From Verrucomicrobiota bacterium (lineage in GTDB: Bacteria > Verrucomicrobiota > Verrucomicrobiia > Opitutales > Oceanipulchritudinaceae), in assembly GCA_021208135.1 (NCBI GenBank), contig JAJOKB010000116.1:1-64000 (forward strand): a stretch of DNA of 64,000 nucleotides. The letters run 5' to 3'. Positions within the stretch are counted from its first letter, which is position 1. Every line of letters begins with the position of its first letter. The notes below the pieces were generated by a model that was not told the DNA's origin, did not search any database, and saw nothing but the letters and a program-made list of their open reading frames with translations. Both the position numbers and the translations under genes were made by a program. Shown piece after piece: positions 33,685 through 44,289 of this stretch.

Positions 33685-36600
33685 ATGAAGTATCCCTCTA
33701 CCGTTACCCTGTGGGCACTTGTAAGCATGTGCCTGATTTTTGCAGTTTCCGCAGCGCTTGCCCAAGCACCGCAACCCATCTTGCTGACGCCGGAAAGATT
33801 GGCCCGCATCCAAAATGGATTGAATGACCCCCAATCGCATTACTCTCAAGCGTTTGCTCAGCTTCGCGCCAAAGTGGACGCTCGCGATCTGGATGCATTC
33901 AGCCGCACTGCCACCAATTGGAATTACTCTCGTTCCTACTACGCTCAGGCCGCTGCTTTTGTTTATCGGGTTACAGGTGAACCGCAATACGCTCAATGGG
34001 CCTTTGAAGCACTGTGGGATGTACACAACGACATAGATCCTGACGGCAGGCTTCCTGAATCGGGCGGGGCAACGGACAATGCCGGTCTATCGCGCGCAAC
34101 CGTAGGCCTGGGCTTTGGACTGGCCTACAATTGGGCTTACGACGCCTGGACAGAAGAACAACGCACTTATGTTCTGGGACGCGTTCACGCTGCCTTAACC
34201 ATGTGGCTGACCTACAGTCACCCCAATATCACCCAGAATTTGCGCGGTTCCAACTGGGTGGCCGTGTGCCGGGGCGGGGAACTGATGATGATTCTAGGCA
34301 TTGGCGAACAATCCAGCCGCGCTACCCGTGTGAACACTCTCATCAATGATCTGCGCCTGCATCTGGTCAATGGCCATGATGTCATTGGTTCAACTCAAGA
34401 GGGCATTGGTTACGCTGGCTATGGCGGTATTTTTCTGCTGCCAGCTATTTACGCTGCACGCGATGCTGGCAATAACGTGCTCTGGGACTTCGTACAAAAT
34501 ACGCCTCGCAAGTGGCACATGAAGGCCATGTATTCCGGCTCTTTCATGTCCGTGCCATCAGAAGGGGTCTTGCAGAACCGCCGCGTTTTTCATCCATCCG
34601 GCGTAGGCGGACCCAACACCAATGATGAAGGCTGGGCGAGTCTGATCCTGGAAAGTGTGCCTGCCGCTGAGCGCGGCCATTTTTTTGTGGTGGTATGAAC
34701 GCCACATGGGCCGCTTGGCCGAACCGCGCGATCGCCCGGAATTGCATTTTGATCCCCAACGCCAAGGGACAATGTGGGCCTTGTTGTTTTACCCGGACGA
34801 TGTTGCCCCTGTCGATCCAACCGGAGCACTGCCCATCCTGATTACTGGAGATCAGGGACGCCACTTTATGCGGGCTCGCTGGCAGGACGCCGACGATGTC
34901 TCCATTTCCATTCACGCCGACAGCCGCCACCACCCTAACGGTTGGGCACAATCAGAGGCGGGACAGACCGGGATTTTAGGCTACGGTGTCACCTTTTTCA
35001 ACGGCCCTCGAACCAGCAGGGAACCCAAGGATTACACCAGAATGCTCATTAACGGCAATCGCGGTGCGACGAAGATCCCGGACGCAGGCAACACATGGAA
35101 ACATTCGCCAACGGAGCTTACGTTGTGATCGATGGCCACACCCAGTATCGCAATATGGGTGTTGAAGGCTACTTGCGTCATTTGATGGTTGAATTTGGTC
35201 CTGCCGAAGCCAACAACGCAGTTTTGACGATGTTTGATCGCGTGGATGATCACCGCATCAACACCTATACCTGGAATGCCAACATAGGAAATGCAGTGGC
35301 GGATTTTAGTATCGTCAGCTCACTGGGCGAAGATCAGGGCTTTCCCACTTTCACCCTGGTTGCTCCCAACGGCGGAACTATGAAGGGATGGGTACTGTGG
35401 CCAGCAGGAGCCGAGTTGGCGCTCGTTCCCGGAGACCGGCTAAGTGTTGAAAAACAAGGTGCCACGGAGGATTTTGTAATCGTCATGAGCCTGGAACCAG
35501 AGACCACACCGGCGCTTGAGGTGTTGGATCATGGCAATGCGGGCAGCATCGTTCGCCTGGGCAACAAAACCGTGGCGTTTGATCGACGCGCTGGCACTTT
35601 GCTCCAAGGTGAAGCAGCCACAGCGCTTGCGTTGAATCACGCCTCGCCTTTGTCCATTCGCGGATTGACAGCCCGCATCTTATCATCGGGATCAGTCGAA
35701 TTGCGTTGGTTGCCTTTTACCACCGGTGCCGAGCGCTTGATTGTGGAACAAAGGGGACCCTCCGAAACCGAATTTACTGTCATTGCCAACATTGCGGCCT
35801 CTCGCACCCACTACACTGCGACCGGACTAACACCACAAACAAATTACACTTGGCGCATTACGGCAGTATCTGGTGAGTTGCAAAGCGACCCATCAGATAC
35901 GGTGCAAGCCACCACTTGGGAACAAGGCATGGCATTGTATGTCGAGGATTTCGCCCCTCGGGTGAATGATCAATTACCTTTACAAAATGCCATCGGTCGC
36001 TGGCAATTCAGGAATCAGGACCGGGGTTGGCAATTACAAGAGACCCTGGGATCACCGCGCAATGCGGCAAATCCAGTTGGCATGATGGCCACCGCTGGAC
36101 GTACGCGCATCAATTTTCAAAACATTCTGTTTACTGAGGGTTTCTCTGCCGACCTATCCACCACTTCTGCGGCAGTCGAGGTGGATATCATGACCGAAGG
36201 AACCGTGCGCTTTTCGCTGATGCTGCAATTGGCAAGCGGTCAATGGGTTCGCACCAATGGTGAGGCCCATATAGCATCGAGGACCTCCTGGCACAGGCAG
36301 CGCTGGGCCATTTCAAGCATCACAGCTTGGAACTTGTTCGATATGCAAACCTTGAATACCGGAGCAGCCATCAACCTTACTGCAGCGGATTTGAGTGATA
36401 TCAGAGGCATCGGTATTCGCGCGCAGTGGCCACTCAACGAGCGCTGGGCCCGCCTGGATCAACTGCATTTATACGCGAAAGATTTTGTTCCAGCCGAGGC
36501 CCCACCCGAGGGCTTTACCCTGTGGCGTATGCTCAACTTTGGTCAGGACGCCAACAATGAGGCCGTCGCCGGTTTTTCGGCAAACCCCGCAGGAGACGGC

Positions 36601-36897
36601 ATCGCCAATGGATTGCGCTACGCAATGGGTTGGGGCGATCCACGCCAACCGGTCCCGTCTCCCTGGCCCGCACCTGTAATTGTCAATGACCATATGGAGC
36701 TGACCTATACCTGGGATAGCACCCTTACCGACGTCGACTTGTCACTGGAGGTTTCATACGATCTCGAAATCTGGCATTCAGGCCCTGAACACTTGGAGGA
36801 AGTTTCCAGATTTGTCGACGACGGTATGCATACCATTACCATACGCGCGCTTCAATCAGGTCCGGTATTCATGCGCATGCAGGCCACCCCACGCTAA
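33685..36897 (+). CDS. Secreted heparinase II/III-like polysaccharide lyase with FN3 domain, two frameshifts
   Basis: Three ORFs form one reading unit of about 1070 aa. A signal peptide (MKYPSTVTLWALVSMCLIFAVSAALAQ) precedes an alpha/alpha-toroid-like region (YYAQAAAFVYRVTGEPQYAQWAFEALW; GSNWVAVCRGGELMM). The frame breaks at a T7 run near 34686 (six T give HFLWWYERHMGRL) and again near 35090. A beta-rich part follows (NGAYVVIDGHTQYRN ... YLRHLMVEFGP ... MFDRVDD), like the heparinase II/III sheet domain, then a fibronectin III module (about 35650-35920), a beta-sandwich-like region, and a tail with PAGDGIANGLRYAMG. Substrate unknown; probably an acidic polysaccharide. Confidence 0.7.
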
Positions 36898-36909
36898 TTC
36901 AAACCTCCC

Positions 36910-39040
36910 CTACTCCGCAACTCCGTTGATTATGCGCAAAAAGGCGGGCAAATACTTGCGAGCCTTTTCAGGACCGATCCCAGGCAGTAACAACGCCTGC
37001 TCAACAGTTTTTGGGCGTGCGGCTGCCAGGGCTTCCAGCGTTTTGTTGGGAAAGATCTGATACGGTTTCAATCCAGGTCGCACCTGGCAGAGTTGCATCC
37101 GTTTACGTCTGAGTTTCTTCAGCAGTTCGTCATCAACACTTACGCCTCCCGCTTCCAGTGAAAAAGGCCGGGGCACCACTTTGGCTGCTACTTTGCGATG
37201 CAAATCAGGCCACGCCATTGGCACCTGCTTCCGCCCCATCATCACTGCTTCGCCTGAATCGGTCAACGTAACCATCGGGTGTTCCCCGCTGCTCACGCAC
37301 AGAAGTCCACAGCGAATGCATTCTTCCAAAAGATCCCGCACCCAGCGCATGCCCTCCTTTTCCAGCAAGCCGTATGTGCTGAGTTGATCCAACCCAGCGC
37401 TAAGTACTTTTTCATTACGGCTGCCGACCAACATTTCGGCTATTCTCTGACGCCCAAATCGAGGTTCCCAACCTCCGTGCGATAACCGTCTGCTCATACG
37501 CGCTACCCCACTCAACAGCTTGCGCAGCTGTACCAGTTCCATGTCATCAGGCACGCGCAGGTTGCTCATCGAACGTTGCTTGCAGTTGTCACAACTGCCG
37601 CAGGATTCAACATCCGCTTCTCCGAAATATTCCCGGATCCAACCCTGCCGGCACTCTCTGGCATTGGCGTAACGAATCATAACTTCAAGCCTCGAACGGT
37701 CCCTACGCTCCTTTTCCATCAGGGCTGCTTCATCTAGCTCAATTGCAAACGGTACAATGTCGGGGCGCAAAACCTGTCCCTCGAATACGCTCACCGGAAT
37801 ATTCAAAACGCTCTATTAAATCGTAGTCCGCCAGCACCTTCAACGCCGATCCTAACATCATGCCATTACGGGTTCCAGCTTTCCCAGCCATAGCCTCAAG
37901 CGAGAGTCGCACCTCGTTATTTTCATCCTGCCAGTCAAGCAAACATGAAAACACATCGCGTATAAACTCCGGTGACGGATTGCTGCCGTCGATGAAAAAA
38001 ATCCTGCGTGGTGCGATCAGCATAATTGTATAACAACTCGGCCACCGATGCTTTGCCATCGCGTCCAGCACGCCCCGCCTCCTGATAATAGGCCTCCACA
38101 CTGCCAGGAAGATCAAAGTGTAACACCAACCTTATGTCAGCGCGATCGATACCCATTCCAAACGCATTGGTCGCCACTGCCACATCCACTTCCCGACGAA
38201 TGAACTTTTCCTGCATCTCGGTGCGCTGCCGATCGTCCATCCCGGCGTGATAGGCAATATGCTTAATACCAAATTCAGCTAACTTTTGCGCCACTTCCTC
38301 AACCCGCTTACGCGTCGTACAATAAATGATTGCCGTCCCATGCTCGCGCAACAGTACCTGCATCCGGTCAAATTTATCCGCCCGGCGTCAGCCTCAAATA
38401 CCCGAAATTCAAGATTGGGCCGCGCAAAACCACTCACAAATACCGCCGGCTCCTGCAACCCAAGAAACTTTTCAATATCTCCCCTCACGTCCGGGGTAGC
38501 CGTAGCAGTGAATGCACATACCGGTGGCCGTCCTGCTTTTTCAATTGCCTGCCCAAGCCGCAAATAATCAGGACGGAAATCGTGCCCCCACTGACTCACA
38601 CAATGTGCCTCATCTATGGCAAAAAATGCTATCGGCGCACGCTTCAGTTGCTCGACAAAATTTCGCTGCCGAAAACGTTCAGGAGCGATATATACCAGTT
38701 TGAATTCGCCCGTAGCCATACCTCGGATGCGGGCATATTGCTCGTCCTGCGATAAGGTGCTGTTAATAAGGGTTGCCGCAATACCACGCTCCTTCAACGC
38801 ATCTACCTGATCTTTCATCAGTGCGATCAAGGGCGAAACCACCACCACACAACCATCCGACAACAGCGCCGGAAGCTGATAACAAAGCGACTTGCCTCCC
38901 CCTGTCGGCATGATCGCCAAAACATCCTTCCGCGCATGAACGGCACGCACAATGGCTTCCTGCGCAGGACGAAAAGCATCATGCCCAAAGTGCCGCCGCA
39001 AAACAGCATACATTTCCTGATCACCGTCACTCAAACTCAT
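36910..39040 (-). CDS. recQ: ATP-dependent DNA helicase RecQ, three frameshifts
   Basis: Four overlapping ORFs cover a complete RecQ of about 710 aa. The first has motif I MPTGGGKSLCYQLPALL and the DEAH-type box AIDEAHCVSQWGHDFRPDY. The second has YHAGMDDRQR and TNAFGMGIDRADIR. The RQC domain includes the zinc-site SCGSCDNC; the C-terminal HRDC domain ends LLPGIGPEKARKYLPAFL. Breaks lie near 38370, 37997 (an A7 run) and 37800. RecQ unwinds recombination and fork intermediates. A TATAAA 12 bases before the start could be a -10 element. True pseudogenisation cannot be excluded, but sequencing error fits the window. Confidence 0.9.
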
Positions 39041-39147
39041 TCAATAACGCTTTATAGAATAATCGGAAAACTCAAGCTCAATAATGCTCGAATTGCAGGA
39101 AATAACAGAATCCGATGCATGGACCGGAACAAGTCTTACTGAATAAT

Positions 39148-39178
39148 AAAAAGGCACTCTGCCCGAGGGCAGAGTGCC
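39148..39178 (-). terminator. Intrinsic terminator after the IMPase/SDR gene
   Basis: Perfect 11-12 bp inverted repeat GGCACTCTGCCC/GGGCAGAGTGCC followed on the minus strand by TTTTTATTATT. It lies about 75 bases past the stop of the IMPase/SDR ORF and upstream of recQ, so recQ probably has its own promoter in the following 110 bases. Confidence 0.88.
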
Positions 39179-39216
39179 CCAGACTAACCCCTGCTGACAA
39201 TTTACCAGGGAAAGGG

Positions 39217-39236
39217 ATGTGCTTGAGGAAGCACAT
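39217..39236. repeat. ATGTGCTT/AAGCACAT hairpin
   Basis: A perfect 8-bp stem with a GAGG tetraloop between the IMPase/SDR stop and its terminator. There is no T run. It may be a 3' stability element or a small-RNA-like stem. Only the symmetry is seen. Confidence 0.4.
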
Positions 39237-39252
39237 GCCGTACCTGATTGGA

Positions 39253-40977
39253 TCACTGCACAGAGGTTGACAAAATTTGTACATAACCCTCTCGAAAAGA
39301 AGGGTATAAAGGACGCCATCCGATATCCCTGCGTATGCGATTGCTGGAAATCCTGCGATTGGGAACTGGGGGTGGACTGGATTGGGTTGGTTGACTGCGG
39401 CGTTGCTGTCGGGGGGTTAGAATGTCCGGACAAAACACCGGGACCGCTAATCCCAGCTTTCTGGCCAACCAGATGACCACCTCTTCCTTAAGAAAAGGCT
39501 GGCCATCGCTGAGATTATAAGTGCCACCAGAAAGACCCTCCGTACCATCAAAAACGGTGCAAAGAGCACGCACGATATCAGTTTGGTGAATGAGGTTGAG
39601 ATAATAATCCCCGCGTCCGCCAAACTCCAATTCACCGCGCCGCAGCTGATCCAGAATATAGTGGCGGCCCGGCCCATAGATGCCGGAAAGTCGCAGCACG
39701 AACAACCGGTCAAACAATTGACGATTGTTGCGCAAAATCTCCTCTGACTGAAGTATGATTTTCCCAGAAGGGCTGGAAGGTATAGCCGGAGCGTCTTCAT
39801 CAATCCAATCGCCATCGCTTTGCGGATAAACGGAGGTGCTGCTGGTGTAGATGCAGCAATTGATGTGCGCGCGACTGGCAAAGGCGACGAGTGATTCCTG
39901 GCCGCGCAGATAGGAATGCTCATAACCCGGAAGACCACCACGTCCCGAGCTGACGCAGTTTACCAGAAAATCGACTGAACTACTGACTTTATCGTGCCAA
40001 TCGTGGGAAGCGATATCGGCGCAGATACAATGATGAACGCCGAGCGAAGACAAATGGGCTAACGAATCGGGGTTACGGGTCAAAGCGGTGACCAGCCAAC
40101 CCCGGCGGACTGCCTCAGCTGCGAGCGCAGCGCCAACAAATCCGGCACCTAAAATCAGTAAATGGGGTTGAGTGCTCATCGGTTGGAGCAGGGATGGGTT
40201 ACCGGCGGCCCAAACATCGAAGGCAAGAAACTTTCCTGTCGCCGAAGGTTTCATGCGCACCACACCACCGGCGGCCTGAATGAGCGCAAGACCTGCGGCA
40301 ACGTCCCACAGCCGAATGGCTTGCTCGAAGTACACATCAAACCTACCGGCGGCTACATATGCAAGGGCGAGGGCAGCACTGCCAATCATCCTGATCTTTT
40401 TATAGCTACCCACGTGTTGAATGAACTCCTGTAACTTCTCGGGAGACTTGTCCATTCCGCTGGGGAAGCCTGTGGCCAAGGAAGCCTGCGCCAGATCCTG
40501 AGCCCACAATGGTTGCCAGCGTTGGCCATTGATTAACAACCCTTCGGTCACAATAGCGGCAAAGCATTCATCCGAACTAAAGTCATAAATGACCCCGAGG
40601 ACGGGGGTATCTCCGCGCATAAGTCCGATGCTGACACAGGTGGCCGGATTGCCTCTGGAATAGTTGTAAGTACCATCCAATGGATCCACTACCCAATACG
40701 GTTCACTGCCCTTGAGTAGTTCGCTGTCGCCCCCCTCCTCTTCGCCAATGACAGGGAATGCTGTTACTGCGAGGCGTTTCCTGATCAGCTGTTCAGACTC
40801 CACATCTGCCTGCAGTTTGATGTCAGTCGCATCCTGGAATCTCACCATCCGCAGGTGTGAAGCACCAGCGCGGAGCACATCTCCAGCTTCGCGGGCAGTT
40901 TCGGTAGCCAAGGTCAGCAAATCAGCCATGGACCACCGGCGCGCAGAAATCTTCGGGGAATCAGACATAATGGACAT
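39253..40977 (-). CDS. Inositol-monophosphatase-like phosphatase fused to NAD(P)-binding SDR/epimerase
   Basis: 574 aa in one frame. Residues 1 to about 266 form an IMPase: GEEEGGDSEL, the metal-binding WVVDPLDGTYNYSRG and LWDVAAGLALIQAAGG. Residues 267-574 start with MSTQPHLLILGAGFVGAALAAE, a Rossmann NAD(P) site, and continue as an extended SDR (YTSSTSVYPQ; LRLSGIYGPGR; HQTDIVRAL). The junction CCGATGAGC contains an ATGA, so two separate overlapping genes joined by a one-base indel are also possible. Substrates are unknown; IMPases act on inositol phosphates, histidinol phosphate or similar esters. Confidence 0.8.
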   Translation of the reverse strand: MSIMSDSPKISARRWSMADLLTLATETAREAGDVLRAGASHLRMVRFQDATDIKLQADVESEQLIRKRLAVTAFPVIGEEEGGDSELLKGSEPYWVVDPLDGTYNYSRGNPATCVSIGLMRGDTPVLGVIYDFSSDECFAAIVTEGLLINGQRWQPLWAQDLAQASLATGFPSGMDKSPEKLQEFIQHVGSYKKIRMIGSAALALAYVAAGRFDVYFEQAIRLWDVAAGLALIQAAGGVVRMKPSATGKFLAFDVWAAGNPSLLQPMSTQPHLLILGAGFVGAALAAEAVRRGWLVTALTRNPDSLAHLSSLGVHHCICADIASHDWHDKVSSSVDFLVNCVSSGRGGLPGYEHSYLRGQESLVAFASRAHINCCIYTSSTSVYPQSDGDWIDEDAPAIPSSPSGKIILQSEEILRNNRQLFDRLFVLRLSGIYGPGRHYILDQLRRGELEFGGRGDYYLNLIHQTDIVRALCTVFDGTEGLSGGTYNLSDGQPFLKEEVVIWLARKLGLAVPVFCPDILTPRQQRRSQPTQSSPPPVPNRRISSNRIRRDIGWRPLYPSFREGYVQILSTSVQ

Positions 40978-41054
40978 TCTGACAGATTGGATGATTCTGA
41001 CAAGCCCGACGGCAAGAAACCTCGGAACAAGAAATGCATAGTGCCGGGCACCCT

Positions 41055-42854
41055 TTAAAACTCCCAGAACACTGGCACCAACAACAGGGTTCCGATCATG
41101 TATAGCACGTTCAGGGGTAGTCCAAACTTAATAAAGTCACTGAATCGATAACCACCCACCCCATAAACGTAGGTATTGGTCTGATAGCCGATCGGTGTGG
41201 CAAAACTGGCAGAGGCTGCAATTGCGATGGCAATCAAAAAGGGCCGTACATCAACGCCTATACTTTCGGCGATGCCAAACGACAGCACCGCCATCAATAC
41301 TGCTGCTGCATTGTTGGAGAGGATTTCCGTTAAAATGGTGGTGATCAGATAAACGGCGGCCAACATGAAATAGGGTTTCATGGTTGGCGGAATGACGGCA
41401 TCCACAAATGCAACCAGATTGTAAGCCAAGTAGCGAGTGGCACCTGTTTCCTCCATCGCAATGCCCATTCCAAGCATGCCAAAAATGATAAATAGGATGT
41501 TCCACTGAATGGATTTGTAACCCTCATCTGTTTTCAGGCATCCACACAGGAAAAGAAACACACAGGCAACAAGAGCCGCAACCTCTATCGGCACTGGCGT
41601 GAAAGCCGCGGTCGCAACGACTGTGGCAATGGTACCCAGTACCAACCCCATCTGAACCTTGCTGCGCTTCGCCGGCACTGGCGGTCGATCAATGAGAATG
41701 ATATCCTCACTTTTACGCATGTTTTCGATGGCAGTGTCGGTGCCCATCATCAGCAGGGTATCGCCAAATTGAAATGTGAGGTCGTGGAACTGATCGCGCA
41801 GGTTTTTCCCTTTGCGGTGTACGGCCAATACAATCATGCGATATCGCTGGCGAAAGTTGGCCTGAGCTACGGACTTGCCAAGCAGGGACGAGTCGGGGCC
41901 GATGACACCCTCGACAATCATACCTTCATGGGCGGCAATTTGCTCCAGGCCCAGTTTTGCCTCCGCCACAAAATCAAGACCATCCACTTTGCGTGCCTGG
42001 GCAACACCGGAAGCTCGGCAAGCCAAAACCAAACGGTCGCCGGCCGCCAGCACATAGTCCTGCATGCTGGTAGGAGATACACTGCGGTGGATGATTTCCA
42101 CCAAACGCACCCCCTTGATTTTCAACAAACCGGAATCACGCACGGTCATGCCCACAATGGGAGAGCCCTCCTGTACAAAAGCTTCCGTAATGTATTCGCG
42201 GCGCTCTTCTTCGGTCAAAATGGATGTCAATGTCTCCCTGTGGGGAAGGAACCTGCGCCCGAACAATAAGAGATAAACAAGTCCAATGAACAGGATTGGC
42301 AGCCCAACCTTGGAAATTTCAAACATGCCAATCGGCTCCAACCCGCGCGATACACCAATCCCACTGACCAGAATATTGGTGCTCGTGCCAATCAAAGTAC
42401 ACGTACCGCCAAAAATCGAGGCGTAGGATAGCGGGATCAACAGCTTGGAAGCGGGAATGTTCATGCGCCTGGCCAAACTGAGCACGACTGGCAAAAATAC
42501 CACTACTACTGGCGTGTTGTTGATGAACGCAGATACCGCAGCCACCCCCAAAACCATTACAAACAGAAACATGGTATAACCCATGTCGGCCAATCCCTCC
42601 AGATGCATCGCCAGTACATCGATAACGCCACTGCGCATGAGTGCGGCACTCAGAATAAACATGCACGCCACAGTTATCGGCGCCGGGTTGGTAAATACAC
42701 TCCAGGCTCTGTCCAACGGCAACAGTCCGGTGATCAGCAACACCGCAAATAACGACATCGCCGTCAGATCCGGCGTAATCTTCTCAAGCGCAAAACTGAC
42801 CAAGGTCCCCACCAGGAGCCCGTAGATCAGCAATATCTGCCAGGTCAACTCCAT
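41055..42854 (-). CDS. SLC13/DASS-type anion permease with RCK_C (TrkA_C) domains
   Basis: 599 aa. Two membrane halves each carry a hallmark: INNTPVVVVFLPV near residue 110 and LSNNAAAVLMAVLSF near 515. Between them (about 205-375) are two soluble TrkA_C-type segments (GSPIVGMTVRDSGLLKIKGVRLVEIIH; DSSLLGKSVAQANFRQRYRMIVLAVHR). This architecture is common in bacterial putative sulfate or dicarboxylate sodium symporters. The substrate cannot be decided. It lies downstream of glgC in the same direction. Confidence 0.88.
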   Translation of the reverse strand: MELTWQILLIYGLLVGTLVSFALEKITPDLTAMSLFAVLLITGLLPLDRAWSVFTNPAPITVACMFILSAALMRSGVIDVLAMHLEGLADMGYTMFLFVMVLGVAAVSAFINNTPVVVVFLPVVLSLARRMNIPASKLLIPLSYASIFGGTCTLIGTSTNILVSGIGVSRGLEPIGMFEISKVGLPILFIGLVYLLLFGRRFLPHRETLTSILTEEERREYITEAFVQEGSPIVGMTVRDSGLLKIKGVRLVEIIHRSVSPTSMQDYVLAAGDRLVLACRASGVAQARKVDGLDFVAEAKLGLEQIAAHEGMIVEGVIGPDSSLLGKSVAQANFRQRYRMIVLAVHRKGKNLRDQFHDLTFQFGDTLLMMGTDTAIENMRKSEDIILIDRPPVPAKRSKVQMGLVLGTIATVVATAAFTPVPIEVAALVACVFLFLCGCLKTDEGYKSIQWNILFIIFGMLGMGIAMEETGATRYLAYNLVAFVDAVIPPTMKPYFMLAAVYLITTILTEILSNNAAAVLMAVLSFGIAESIGVDVRPFLIAIAIAASASFATPIGYQTNTYVYGVGGYRFSDFIKFGLPLNVLYMIGTLLLVPVFWEF

Positions 42855-42944
42855 GCGCTGCGCCGGAGAGCATGAGAGCAGCCTCCTGCAAGGCCACCTC
42901 TATGGAATCGTTTGTTCACGCACAAATGGGTTCACCCAAAGTTA

Positions 42945-44202
42945 TCAAATCACCGTGCCACTGGGAACAACCCCGTTTTTCAGCACGATCAGAACACCAT
43001 CACGTACGATGACATCTCCTTGCTGAAACATGTCAGGTTTGCCTTCCGGGGACAGCTTCACGTTGTCACCAATTCTGGCGTTTTTGTCGATAATAGCATT
43101 CGAAATGTGGCAATTGCGACCAACACCAATCAAGGGCTTATCCTTGGGTTGTTCATTGTCCGGAACAAAGGAATCCGCCCCCATCATGACCACGTTTTCT
43201 AATCTGGAGCCATCGCGGATAATGGACCGGATTCCAATTACAGTACGCTGCAAATGCGCGCCCGAGATGATACAACCGTCAGCCACTATGGACCGGTCAA
43301 AGGTACCATTGTTCAACTTAGAAGCTGGCAGATACCTTGCGCGGGTATAAACCGGGTTGTCCACATCGAAGAAATTAAAAGGTGGCACTGAATCAGTCAG
43401 TTGCAAATTGGCGTCAAAGAAAGACCGCACAGTGCCGATATCTTCCCAGTAGCCATTAAAAACATAGCAGCACTGTTTGATGCGCCCAAGCATCTGAGGA
43501 ATGATCTCCTTGCCAAAATCGGTGTGTTCGCAGTCCAAAGCCATGCGCAGGCTACGACCGGAAAAAACATAAATCCCCATATTGGCGAGAACGTATTTTC
43601 TGTCAGTCGACGGGGCGACATCCGGACTGATGGCGAGCCCCTCAATAATGGCCGGATCCGAAGGTTTTTCGACAAACTCGGTAATGGTCAGGTCGTCGTT
43701 GATGCGCATCAGCCCCAAGCCAGCAACTTCGTTGGTGGGCATGGCTTTGGCTGCGATGGTAAGATCGGCCTTGGTTGCGCGATGCTGCGCAACAATAGCC
43801 TTCAAGTCCATTTGGTACAATTGGTCCCCCGACAAAATCAGAATGAGATCCTCATCGCGGGGATTGAGGTGATGCAAATTTTGGCGAACCGCATCTGCCG
43901 TGCCCTGGTACCAGTTGCCGCCACCATCTGTTTGCTCAGCTGACAGGATATCCACGAACCCACGGCCAAAGTGGTCAAACTTGTAAGACCCCTGAATATG
44001 GCGGTGTAAAGACGCGGTGTTGAATTGGGTGAGGACAAAAATCTGGTTCAGACCGGAGTTGAGGCAATTGCTGATGGGGATGTCCACCAGCCGATATTTG
44101 CCTGCCAAGGGTACTGCTGGCTTGCAGCGCTCAGCGGTTAGGGGAAAAAGACGGGTGCCGCGCCCCCCCGCCCATGATAACGCAAATTGTCTTGGATTTC
44201 AT
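42945..44202 (-). CDS. glgC: Glucose-1-phosphate adenylyltransferase (ADP-glucose pyrophosphorylase), N-terminal frameshift
   Basis: The track ORF starts at MAGKYRLVDIP. The true start is the ATG at 44202: MKSKTICVIMGGG, then a run of seven G that should be six, giving RGTRLFPLTAERCKPAVPLAGKYRLVDIPISN, the nucleotide-binding signature. Corrected length 418 aa. A left-handed beta-helix end (DGSRLENVVMMGADSF) is present. It makes ADP-glucose for glycogen synthesis. It is divergent from glmS across about 87 bases. Confidence 0.94.
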
Positions 44203-44289
44203 GAAGGTATAGCCTGAATTAGTAGCGATAAAAATGGAAAACTTCTGTTCTTGTAAGGTGAGGCATTCTTTGGTCTAGTGCAATGCAAT

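Noticed and set aside
34670-35100. Programmed frameshifting in the lyase gene
   Set aside because: A T7 run could slip, but there is no downstream stimulatory structure that I recognise, and two shifts of opposite sign cancel, as expected for random sequencing errors.
36910-39040. recQ as a decayed pseudogene
   Set aside because: All domains and catalytic motifs are conserved in the separate frames and only three one-base shifts separate them; this pattern matches the window-wide indel problem more than decay.
44160-44175. G7/C7 run in the glgC N-terminus as a phase-variation switch
   Set aside because: The run looks like a slippage switch, but similar one-base errors break many housekeeping genes in this window, so sequencing error is the better explanation. 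Reads showing mixed lengths within one culture would reopen it.
44203-44289. glmS ribozyme before glmS
   Set aside because: The glgC-glmS gap is only about 87 bases, too short for the full ribozyme, and I see none of its conserved core.
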